In this document: positions 1 through 36,130 of the stretch, one piece after another
Numbering within the stretch: position 1 is the first letter of the stretch
How the letters are laid out: every line of letters begins with the position of its first letter
Assembly: GCA_038380795.1 (NCBI GenBank)
Contig: CM076275.1
Coordinates: forward strand, 4,156,501-4,220,500
Source of the DNA: Pyrocephalus nanus
Lineage: Eukaryota; Chordata; Aves; Passeriformes; Tyrannidae
Direction of reading: 5' to 3'
Length of the DNA stretch: 64,000 nt
The notes under the pieces: generated by a model
What the model was told of the DNA's origin: nothing
Seen by the model: only the letters and a program-made list of their open reading frames with translations
Database searches by the model: none
Program-made: the position numbers and the translations under genes

Positions 1-11230
<11,230 letters not shown>

Positions 11231-14200
11231 CTTAAAGAAAAAGAAAGGAAACAGATGTTTCAATTTCTCACTAATTTTCAGGCAGACCAGATGGAAAATA
11301 TATTATACATATTTTAATACATATGAATTTTTCAACAGCACACCATTAAACAAACATTCTTTCAGTTTCTTGTATTACCACTGCTAATGAAAAAATACTT
11401 GCAGACAGACAGCAATTAGAGCCTTCACAGCTTTAGGGAAATCCATGCTCAAAATCCAATCTATAAACCAAAAAGCAGCTAAGTAAAAACAAACAAAAGC
11501 ACCCCAATCCAACAACTCTCTACTGCTTGAAGGCTACTCCATAACTTAGAATTACTACTATGTACTAGAACTGTATTAATTTCTGTATTACAAAAAGGAA
11601 AATTAAAAATTGGGGTTTTTTTCAAACAGTGAGAACGCAGATAAAAGCGACAGCAGAAATCCATGGAGACCATGGACAGAAGGAAACTGGGTTTTAAATA
11701 AAAGACTTGATTAAAACTGCAAAACAGGTTTGAAACAAAACTGCCCTCCCAAATCCCTGTGGCTGCTGCAGTTTCACCAACATCCCTTTCAACCCAGTCC
11801 AGTAGGACATTCCAAGGGGGACTCTGCCTCCTCATCTCTGCCAGACAACCCTTCCCTGATCCAGGCTTATCCCAATATTCTCCCTCCCATCTTACACACA
11901 CCATAACACCCCCTATGCTGTCAGTTTGTGCCCTTACAGTGATGCAGAGTTACAGTTTTGTGCCATAGTTTGGAAGAGACTTTCCTGCCACAATAGAGAA
12001 CAAGTTATACCCATCTGTCAGGAATGAATTAGAGGGAAGTAATTACATCAGAGAGCACAGTAATGGACTAAACCTCTTTAGCTCTGAAGTGCTACAGTAA
12101 CGAGAGCACAGACTGCCAGCCTTCCTGGGCTTCCATCCCTCTTCCAAACCTTACGAGGAAATTACCTCGGTAATTACTAAAGAGGTCTCTAACAAATTCT
12201 CTTATTTTTAATTTTGCAGTCACTGTGACAGACAGTGTCATTAGAGCCTGGAGTGATTTGCACAGGCAAGAGTTCCTTGGAACAGGAAATGAGAGCAGCT
12301 GTGTCCTGTGTGGTCTGCTTCAGCTACAGAAAGAGCAGCTCAGCCCCCTCTGGTCACTGAACCCCCCAGAATATTTGTGAGCCAATGCAAAACAGAAAAG
12401 CCTCAAGAGCAACCCAGACACCCAACCTAGAAGGGCACAAAGCTGCACAAAGCCACACAAATTAAATTTGGTGGCTTCAAGAACTAGAATTTGGACCTGT
12501 CTCTTCCTCGGTGCACGTAGGAGGGAGCAACATCTTTTCCATGTTTTAAGCCAGAAGATGAACTCCAAAGAATCTGCAATAAAATCAGTTGGGAGACCTA
12601 CAAGTCCTAATAAAAACTGAGTTTAAATCACACTGCTAGCAGTTAGTCTTAAGAGATTCTCAAGAAATGTCTGGAGCCTCTTTTACCTTCTAGTTTCTCA
12701 AAATCTATGCAGCATTTTAAGAAGCAGATGTTCAACTGGGTCATCTCCAGCAGCAATTTAGACACTCAGTTTACTTGGCATTTCCCCTTCATAGCTTCAG
12801 AAAAAAATCAGAGGAGAAAGGACCAGCAAAGGGAAAATGGTGAGCTACCACCTTCCTGCCTCTGCCCCAGCAGCAACAGGGGGAAGGAGGAAGAGAATTA
12901 CATCCCCTACACAATAATTTTAGGGGCACTCAGACGCAGTTCCAGCCAGCTCACACCAAAGTGAGGCCTTAAGAGGTGTTCCCAGCCTTTCCTTGTACAT
13001 CCCAGGAAAAACCCCACTCTTTTTTCCAACCACTTTTACTACATCAAAGCTATGGACTCTGAGGTACCAAATTTTTTGACAAACAGTCCCTGAGCAGCAG
13101 TGACATTTTCAATGAATCTTCATTACTGAAAGAAAGGTACAGCTGGAAGGTCAAGATCTTCCCTCTGAAAGGACTTACAGACAAAACCAAAAAAGCAGAG
13201 ATTTTGTATAAGCTGGGTATCAAGTTGCAGGTTATCTGCCTGTTTATTACACAAGAACTATGCTGTGCCTGAGATCTTCAGGGGTTCATGAAACACTTGT
13301 CTATAAGAGATACAAAAAAAATTGAGAAAAATGAAATTATCCTGAACCAGAGAAATTCTCCTTTGCCCGCATGAAGTCAACTTTTAAAAATCAACTTGAT
13401 CTGGATAAGCTCTTTAGAGAAGACCCAAAGAGGGAATGAGACATCAGAATACACAAGTTTTATGTATTCTGACACCCTTAGCAATTCACCATGCTAAGTA
13501 CCTCTCCATGAGTCCTAATTTTTACTCGGGCTGCAAATTTCTCAGATGCATCAGGACACATTGTTTCAGACATACACATTAGTGCAGAGAATCTCCCCCT
13601 ATTCCCTCATCCACCTTCAAATTCAGCTTTGCCTTTTTAAGTGCTACCATCCAACAGCGTTGAGCTCTTTGTTTAATCTTTACAGGAACACACATCAACA
13701 GGTAGGAGTCCGACTACAAACCCTACTCCCCTACTCACACCCCCTGAACAGCCCATCACAAACCGAAAGCGTAACAGGGCAGTCGCTGAGTAATGCCAAG
13801 GGATTACAGCAGAGTTTAGAGGTTCTCTGTAGCTGTCAGCTCTTGGAGAAGTCGACCTTCCTCTTTCAGCACCCCAAACCATACCGAGCAAGCCAAGATG
13901 TTACCTGTCCCGGCATCACCCAGCTGTTACACACACGCTGCAGGCAGACCCTGCACGCACCCCAGCGCTCTGCCAAGGCAAGTTGGTGGGAAGAGGGGAA
14001 AACTTTAAAACGTGCCGGAACCGATTTCGCTGTTTATGCGAGAACCGAGCGAGAGCGGCTTTCCCACGTCTTTCCTTAAACTTCTGCCGAGGAGCTGCTT
14101 CGCCTCCAAAGCCCCGGCTCGCCCCGGCCGCACCGAGCGGGACCCGCAGTCCCCGGTCCCGCTCCCTCCACCCTCCCGGCTCCGGGCACGGAGCGAGAGG

Positions 14201-14446
14201 GGAGCGGGCGGAGGGCAGGCGGAGGGCAGGCGGCTCCCAGAGCGGCGCGGGGCAGGAGGGAGGGCCCGGCCCGGCCGCGCCGGAGGAGCGCGGGGAGCGG
14301 CGGGGCCGGGCCCGGGCAGCGGCCCGTGGGGCGCCCCGGCTGTACCCGCGACGCGGCGGGCGGGGCCCGCGGGTGAAGCTGCAGCCGCCCCAGGGCTCGT
14401 CCCGCCCCGGCCCCAGCCCCGCCGCCCCTCACGGCCGCCCCCTCAC
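11231..14446 (-). other. MAPK9 intron 1
   Basis: About 3.2 kb separating the non-coding first exon from the start-codon exon. Its upstream end is CpG-island sequence. The rest is unique, with a possible CTCF-like motif at 12343. No mobile element recognised. Confidence 0.65.
12343..12356 (-). promoter_or_regulatory. Possible CTCF-like motif in MAPK9 intron 1
   Basis: On the minus strand the sequence ACCAGAGGGGGC resembles the CTCF core CCACCAGAGGGCGC, with about three differences. Motif resemblance only. Confidence 0.25.
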
Positions 14447-14545
14447 CTGGCTCGGAGCGGCCCCGGCCGCGGCCGCCGCCTCCCGCTGCCCCGGCCACAA
14501 TGGCCGCACGGCGCTCCGCACGGCGCGCCCACTGACTGACAGCGG
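14447..14545 (-). other. MAPK9: MAPK9 exon 1, non-coding (5' UTR)
   Basis: On the minus strand the CpG island contains a consensus donor, CAG followed by GTGAGG, with the exon ending at 14447. No coding sequence of JNK2 is seen upstream of the exon at 11230, so a non-coding leader exon is expected here. The 5' boundary is not defined by sequence. A start between about 14500 and 14590 is compatible with the inverted CCAAT boxes (14552, 14583) and the TATA-like stretch. The upper coordinate given is only an estimate. Confidence 0.6.
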
Positions 14546-14617
14546 TGCCAACCAATCGCGGTCCTCCACCGGAGGAGCCCAGCCAATCGAGCTGAGGGGG
14601 CGGGACCTGCCGCCCGC

Positions 14618-14625
14618 TATATAAG
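14618..14625 (+). promoter_or_regulatory. TATA box, best read rightward
   Basis: TATATAAG with CCAAT boxes about 35 and 66 bp upstream and a GC box about 15 bp upstream, all on the plus strand. Read leftward it gives TTATATAG, a poorer match, so its role for MAPK9 is uncertain. Confidence 0.6.
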
Positions 14626-14681
14626 GGAGGGCGCCGAAGGACCGCAGTGGGGATGGAGGGGCAGGTTGGCCCCGCCCGGCG

Positions 14682-14769
14682 TGACGTCACCGTAAATTAT
14701 GACGTCAGTGTGAAACGTCATTTTTATATTGTAACTGTGACGTCACTTCACAGCAGCGCCACCACGTCA
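14682..14769. promoter_or_regulatory. Array of CRE/ATF-Jun sites
   Basis: Three perfect palindromic TGACGTCA sites at 14682-14689, 14700-14707 and 14738-14745, plus half-sites ACGTCA at 14715-14720 and CGTCA at 14765-14769. They lie about 100-250 bp upstream of MAPK9 exon 1, and just downstream of the possible rightward start. Such sites bind CREB/ATF homodimers and c-Jun:ATF2 heterodimers. Confidence 0.85.
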
Positions 14770-15225
14770 AGGCCGGCTGTGCCACTGACCCTCGCTGATG
14801 GCTCCTCACAGCTGCAGGAGAGGCCCTTCACGAAGGAAACACCTCCCCTGTAAGAAGCCCTCAGAGCAGCACAGCTCAAGAGTTCGTTTTCAACCCCACT
14901 CAAAAACCATAACCCTTCCACCCCTCACCAGTGCCAACCCCCCCCGACACGAGGACTGCTTGTTTTTTAAAACAGATGCTGTCTAAAAATAAACTCGATT
15001 TTCCACCTCTCCCAGAATTCCTATTCTCACGGATGGTTTTAGAAAAACCCACCTGTAATTTTTTTAATAAGTCAATTTAATGTATCATATAGACTAGCCA
15101 ACCTGCAGAGGAACAGCATAAAGAAACCTCTACTGGTCAAGTGTTTAGTTAATAAAATGCAGAAAAATTAAATATTATGCTTTCTCATAATTTGCAAAAA
15201 AAAACCTCACAAACAAGCAGAGGAC
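14770..15225. other. Short intergenic spacer between GFPT2 3' end and MAPK9 promoter
   Basis: About 0.45 kb with falling CpG content from left to right and no gene. If the poly(A) site call is right, GFPT2 transcription ends within 0.7 kb of MAPK9 exon 1. Confidence 0.6.
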
Positions 15226-15252
15226 TTCATGTGTGTGTCTACCTTATTTATT
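15222..15252 (-). terminator. Candidate GFPT2 poly(A) site
   Basis: AATAAA on the minus strand at 15252-15247, followed within about 35-60 nt by a U/GU-rich stretch (TTGTTTGTGAGG then T9), as expected of a cleavage/polyadenylation site. I saw no earlier AATAAA between the stop codon and this point, but a non-canonical signal cannot be excluded. Confidence 0.55.
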
Positions 15253-15708
15253 TAGAGGTTTATAGATACTTTCCTACTGCAAGTTAATTCACAGCTAGCA
15301 CAGTGTGCTTTTGCAGATATATATGATACTAAAATGGGATTTTATCCCTAGCTGGAAGATGTACTGAGTATTCTCTTCTGTGTCAGTATAGGGTGTTAGA
15401 GTTTCTTTTACATGAATTCTAATACCTGGAGTTTAGATACTATATATTAAATGCAAGTTTATGGCAACTTTTTCTTGGCCAAGGAGGCAACTTTATGACC
15501 ACGAGCAGTAGGTAAAAATACAGGCACAGCATCTCTTTTCTCCTGCAGGAAATTTCTTCCCACCTTCATCTACCTCAGCAGACAGGTAGAAAGTAAAGGT
15601 TTAATCAGCAGCTGGTGTGAACAACAGTAGAAACTACAGAGATGACACTGCTCTATCAGTGCATGTCTTGAAAACATCTCAGACCTGAGATGTGGAGACA
15701 TCAAGTTA

Positions 15709-15792
15709 AAAAAATAATAATAAAAAAAAAAAGCAAACAAAACCCAACTAAACAAAAACACACACACACAAAAACAAAACACCCAAGCCACA
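15709..15792 (+). repeat. A/C-rich simple sequence in GFPT2 3' UTR
   Basis: AATAATAAT, A11, then AAC- and CA-rich units. On the transcript strand it reads as T/G-rich. Confidence 0.85.
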
Positions 15793-16328
15793 AAACAAGA
15801 AGAATTATATCACTTTTTAATTGCATTGTATTTTCACTGTACCCTCTTCAAACAAAAATATCACTCGAAAGACATCCAGTTCCCTTATTCTGTTGCACTG
15901 TACATGTTATGCAAATAAGAGCTGGGGTGGCTTACAAAACAAATGTTGTTCCAGCTTTTCAAATGAGTTGGAAGAAGCAGAAATTTCAAACATAGCTGGG
16001 GAATTTACAGCCACAGAATAACTTTGCAATTGTCTGGTTAAACATGAAACACAGATGCAAATGGGAGGAGATGAAGGTGGGAGGGGAAGAGGGACAACAA
16101 ATTTCCAGTTCGAGGCTGAAGAAGGGAAATCCCCAACAACTGTACAGAAGTGTCAACGTGCTCAGTATTTACATTCTGAGCATTACAAAATGTTACAGAT
16201 AAGCAATGTACTAAAAAAATAACTTAAAAAAAAGCTATACAATTGTAGTTATAAATACTATATCTTTAAAACTAATTAAGTAGTGTAGGCTAAAAAAAAT
16301 GTTCACAGTAACTCTGGAGAGAGCTGTA

Positions 16329-16343
16329 CATATATATATATAT
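16329..16343 (+). repeat. (AT)n microsatellite in GFPT2 3' UTR
   Basis: About seven TA units. Confidence 0.9.
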
Positions 16344-16619
16344 TGCACAGTAGAAAAGTTCATTCAGTATACCATGTGTAAACAATTTTTATCTTCTTTG
16401 GCAATTCTAGGACTTAGAGGAATATTTGCTGTGAGCAAAAGCACTTGGGTACAAGGCACATCAAAAGCTTTCTAAGCTGCAAGATAAATCCTTCCGACAC
16501 TTTCCGGTTAGCACTGTCATTCTCTTTAGAAAAAACGTGTACCTATCAACTGAGAACAACACATTTCTACAAATATAACTCGAAGGTCTGGTGGCAAAAA
16601 CATCAGCTGTTCTTGGCTG

Positions 16620-32256
<15,637 letters not shown>

Positions 32257-32263
<7 letters not shown>

Positions 32264-32325
32264 CACCGCACATGGTGACAGCACACGGTTCCTCCTCGCT
32301 CCCGGCGAACCCAGCTCCGGCCACA
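32257..32325 (-). CDS. GFPT2: GFPT2 exon 1 (coding 32257-32263)
   Basis: Only ATG TGC G is coding, with a good start context (ACC before ATG) and donor GTGAGT after 32257. It therefore encodes the initiator Met and the catalytic Cys2. The 5' boundary near 32325 is estimated from the TATA box. No upstream ATG lies in the predicted 5' UTR. Confidence 0.93.
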
Positions 32326-32350
32326 GAGCAGTTCGGGGCCGGCGCTCCGG

Positions 32351-32358
32351 CTCTTATA
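32351..32358 (-). promoter_or_regulatory. GFPT2 TATA box
   Basis: TATAAGAG on the minus strand, about 90 nt upstream of the ATG. Predicts a start near 32325 and a 5' UTR of roughly 60 nt. Confidence 0.75.
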
Positions 32359-32521
32359 GCGCGGCCGGGCCGGGCCGGCGCTGCCTCCCCGCCCACCCGC
32401 CCGGCACAGCCCGGCACAGCCCCCGAGGGGGCGGTCGGGTCCTGCCCCTGCCCCTGTCCCTGTCCCGGCACGGCACGACCCCTGCGGGGGCTGCGGGGAG
32501 ATCTACTGGGCTCTGGACACG

Positions 32522-32775
32522 GAGAATCACAGAATCCGTGAGGCTGGAAAAGATCCTCCAGGACCATCGAGTCCGTCCTTGGATCGATCACCACCTTGAC
32601 ATCTCAGTGCCTCCTCCAGTCGTTTCTTGAGCAGCTCCGGGATAGGGACCCCACCACCTCCCTGGGCAGCCCGGTCCGATGCTTGGTAACCCTTTCCATG
32701 AAGAAATTCTTCCTGATGTCCAACTTGAACCTCCCCTGGCACAGCTTGAGGCTGTGTCCTCTCATCCTGTCAAGA
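32522..32775 (-). mobile_element. CR1 LINE 3'-end fragment next to the GFPT2 promoter
   Basis: Read on the plus strand it is the reverse of a CR1 3' end: AATCACAGAATCCGTGAGGC, GGGCAGCCCGGTCCGATGCT, AAGAAATTCTTCCTGATGTC, AACTTGAACCTCCCCTGGC, ending CCTCTCATCCTGTC. Same orientation as GFPT2, with its 3' end about 160 bp from the TATA box. The 5' truncation point coincides with a 22-bp palindrome (32762-32783). Confidence 0.93.
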
Positions 32776-32783
32776 CAGGATGA
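32762..32783. repeat. Perfect 10-bp inverted repeat with 2-nt loop
   Basis: TCATCCTGTC, AA, GACAGGATGA. It sits exactly at the 5' truncation edge of the CR1 fragment. Confidence 0.95.
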
Positions 32784-33627
32784 ATCCCATGTCCTTGTCC
32801 ATTGTCCATGTCGGCCCTGGGTGACTCAGGCCAGCTCAGGAATTTTCGGGGTGGCAGTAACACCACTGAGACCTGACTGTGTGTCCATGGACAGCATAAG
32901 GGGCGGGTTTTGTGCACTAATTCTGGTTTTACACCTTCCAGTTCCATGGAGGAGCAGGACAGGTGGTGAAAGCAGTCACTCCTGTCAGGGCACCATGGCC
33001 TGGCTGAACAGCCCCTCTCCAACCTGGACAGGGGAAGGTACCCCCCTTTCAGCCTCAAGCATTTACAAACACACACTAAGCAACCAATTTCATCTGCACA
33101 GGCAGGACAGGGACCACCTGAGCCCATGCTCAGCTGAACGTGGCCAGAATATTTTATAGACAAGGTCCTGGTTATTTAATAGAGTTATTGAAGCTCAAGC
33201 AAAAGGTGTCTTATTTAAGCTAGAATTTTATGGTTTGTTTTCTCTTGTATTCTTTTTGCAAATAATTCTTTACATAAAGTGGGGTTCCCTCAAACTTTGT
33301 CACTTTTTCTCTTGAAGGAGAGGTTGAATGAAGGATAAAGGTTGGAACAACAACATTTCAACTGCAAAAAGACCTTTTTGTGTCCCTTTAAGAAAGGGAA
33401 ACTGTCTCATTTTAAGGTAAAAAACAAGATTTAAAATACTTTCAAGGCATAAAATTAAACACTGTTAAAATTCTGCTTTAAATTAGTTTCCAAAAAGGAA
33501 TAAATTAAGTGTATTTTTCACTGTCTGTGTCAAACAGCTATGACACCACGCTCAGTAAAAACCACTATTGTTTTCCTTCCCCCAGTCTCCCAGAATAAGA
33601 CCAAACAGGCCCATGATTTGTCACCAT

Positions 33628-33730
33628 TTCAGTCCCAGCTCTGTCACTGACCTGCCATGTGACATCAGGCAAGTCATTTTGACACTCCATTCCAGTTTTT
33701 CTTATCTGTTTAGGTAACTTTGCTCCTCCT
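33628..33730 (+). mobile_element. MIR-like (core-SINE) fragment
   Basis: Matches the MIR core by eye: AGTCCCAGCTCTGTCACTGA, CCTGCCATGTGACATCAGGC, AAGTCATTTTGACACTCC, then TTTTCTTATCTGTTTA. An ancient element predating birds. Lies about 1.3 kb upstream of the GFPT2 start. Confidence 0.8.
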
Positions 33731-34747
33731 CTAAAGTAATCTCTGATCTTGTTTCCCCCAGTACAGCCTGTGTGAAGGGGGATGTTCCTAATCACAGCTA
33801 TGTGTGTTAAATAGCACTGCTATTTATATCTATTTATATTAAATTATACACAATTAAGGTAAACTTTTTACTCTCTCCTTGGGCAACATGCATTTTAACT
33901 AATGAATGATGCAGACTGTAGGAAACACTTTTTTAACATTGCTTCAATACTAATTGCCAGAGATCACGAGTCACAGCCCAAAATTCCACTCATGCAAGAC
34001 ATTTCATGTTTCCATGTGACATTCCCAGGGAGAAAACTAAACAAAAGCGAGACTCAACTGCTAGTAAGAACTGCATTAATTGGTGATTAATGTGTCACTT
34101 TGATAACTTATCAGTCAGCACTTCCCAGACACATCTGTCTGATGCCATTTGGTTTTTTCCATTATTTTTTAGAAGTGCATTATAGAGCACAGTAATTCTT
34201 TTTACTGGTGGGTTTGTTTGGCTGGAAGGACATACAGCACTCAGTGGGATGGGATCAAACTGATCCCATCTCACCTTAACAACCTCTGAAAGTCTAAAGG
34301 CCAAAACATGTGAAAGTATCACTTACTGTATTCGACACAAAGAGGATCCAGCAATTCTGCTGCACTCTGGAAAAGTGCTCTTCTCAGGAGAACATTAAAA
34401 AAAAAAACCCAAAACAAAACAGATCATTTTGACAAAGAGTTTGTAAATTGAAGGTTTCCATTTTCCAGCCAGAAGAGACAGGCAACAAGGAGGCCAAGTG
34501 GTGCAACTTCCCATCAAGGTCTGAACACAGACCTGAAGTGACACTGTAAGGATCAGGAATTTTTGCCCAGCCACATCTTTTTTTTTTACTTTTTTTCCCT
34601 CACAGAAGTGATCAAAATTAGATGTAAGAAATAGTAGGGCACAGTATGGAGACCACTGTATCACTGTTTTAGCATCGGGTAGTGAGGACCAAACCACTCC
34701 CATTAATAAACAGGGGCGGGAAAAGGATATGGATGTGAACTGCAAAA

Positions 34748-34935
34748 GGGAAGAACTATGATAAATATCAGGGCAAAATTAGGAGGAGCAGTTATGCAAT
34801 GGAACAGGCTGGTTGGTGACTGGGCTGGAGTAGACCCTGTCCTGTGAGGCATCACTGAGTGATCTGTGCATGGTGTGACAGATCAGGGGTGACCAAATGG
34901 TAGTCCCTTCCAACTCCTGCACTTCCAGGATTATA
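34748..34935 (+). mobile_element. Possible degraded CR1 fragment
   Basis: Weak resemblance to the CR1 3' region: TGGAACAGGCTG near 34798 and GTAGTCCCTTCCAACTCCTG near 34900. The segment between them is too diverged to confirm. Confidence 0.4.
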
Positions 34936-35749
34936 GCTGGGTTATAAAAATCCTTTTAAATTGCCCTTTTTAGACTGCTGGTTGAGTGACTACAACAATT
35001 TCTGGTAACTAATGGCCTGTTGCTAGGTTCATACTAGAATACACAGCACAGATTCTTATATTAACAATGACAATCCATTATTTTAGTTTATATAGTGTAT
35101 TTATATATTAGATATAATTGTATATATGTTATATATTATATATTAAGTGTTTTTCTTGTTTCAAAATGTGAAAGTTGAGGGCCCAAAAGCAGCCACTGTA
35201 CATTACAGATCACATCTTTCAAATAGGCTCCTGCACTTCTGCAATATTTATGTATAACTCTGAATAAAAATATATAAACTATTGAGATAATCTGAACACT
35301 CCCATCACCATCACTTTAATTTTGAATGAAATAGGACAGAGTTGCTCCCTACCAAGGCTCCTAAGAATATTTGGGTTGACAGCTTGATCTGGATCTCTCC
35401 AATTCCTTCCCAGTCTGACAAAGGTGAGTACAGTTAACCAGGAGTTACTCCAGTGAAGCTGAATTTCTCCAATAGGATAAACAAAAGTGAAGGAGGTCGG
35501 GTTGTGCATGGCAGAGCGTTGCTGTGCTCCAGGACAGGACACAGCCACCCTCCACATCCATCTCAGCTCCACAGCCAGTTTGGAAAACAATCAGCAAGTG
35601 CCTTTGAAGTGAAGACAGCAACACCTTTCTTCTGCTGAGAAGTTCAAAAGAGAGCTAAAAAATCTTGTGCTGATGGTTCTCTCACTGGAGGTGTCAACTA
35701 GCTGCTCACCTAGGGCCTGTCTAGGGCTAAAAGGCTGGTATTCTCAGTT

Positions 35750-36130
35750 TAAAAGTGCCTATTAGTAATTAACAGCTTTTAATTCGAGAACAGGGGAGAG
35801 TTAATTGTCATCTGTCACTGTCAGATGGTTGTCTTTGAAATGATAAAAATTATGTGTTTTAGGAGGAGTTACATGTAAATGTGAATCAGCATCATACCTA
35901 TGACTGAGAATGGGGTAACCTTGTCTTAATTCAGTGATGGCTTTTCAGCTGAGTTGTCATGAGGGGCATGTGTAATATAAAACCAACCCAGCTAATTAAC
36001 TATATTTTAAATACCTTAAAAAAAAAAAAGGCACATTCAGTAATAACTCATCCAAAACATTGTGTTTTAAAGAGCACTAAGTGGTTTCCTGAGGTTTTGA
36101 TGCAAATAAGTTAAAGGCAAAGGTCAGGGA
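35750..36130. promoter_or_regulatory. Candidate conserved non-coding element A
   Basis: Repeat-free, AT-rich stretch with TAATTAAC, TTAATTG and CATCTGTC-type motifs, a perfect octamer ATGCAAAT (36100-36107) and a DR1-like AAGGCAAAGGTCA (36114-36126). Function inferred from motif density only; conservation not tested. Confidence 0.35.

Larger units (their letters stand above)
14060..14700. promoter_or_regulatory. CpG-island promoter of MAPK9, apparently divergent
   Basis: Dense CpG and GC boxes with a sharp boundary against AT-rich flanks on both sides. It contains MAPK9 exon 1 (leftward). It also has, on the plus strand, CCAAT at 14552-14556 and 14583-14587 (31 bp apart), a GC box GGGGGCGGG at 14596-14604 and TATATAAG at 14618-14625. 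That order fits a rightward start near 14648. Long open frames on both strands here are a by-product of GC content. Confidence 0.85.
15225..16619 (-). other. GFPT2: GFPT2 3' untranslated region
   Basis: About 1.4 kb, AT-rich, from the stop codon to the first credible poly(A) signal. It contains an AT dinucleotide run (16329-16343) and an A/C-rich stretch (15709-15792). The extent depends on the poly(A) call. Confidence 0.6.
32784..35200. other. Upstream flank of GFPT2
   Basis: Unique sequence plus the MIR and doubtful CR1 pieces, an AP-1 site TGACTCA at 32822-32828 and an AT-rich palindromic stretch around 35085-35150. No gene supported. Confidence 0.6.

Noticed and set aside
13983..14690. 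Open frames of 175-213 codons on both strands in the MAPK9 CpG island
   Set aside because: Pro/Arg/Ala/Gly-rich frames open in several phases at once because stop codons are rare in GC-rich DNA. No family resemblance.
32596..33159. 187-codon plus-strand frame
   Set aside because: Its first third is the antisense of the CR1 fragment and the rest shows no protein signature.
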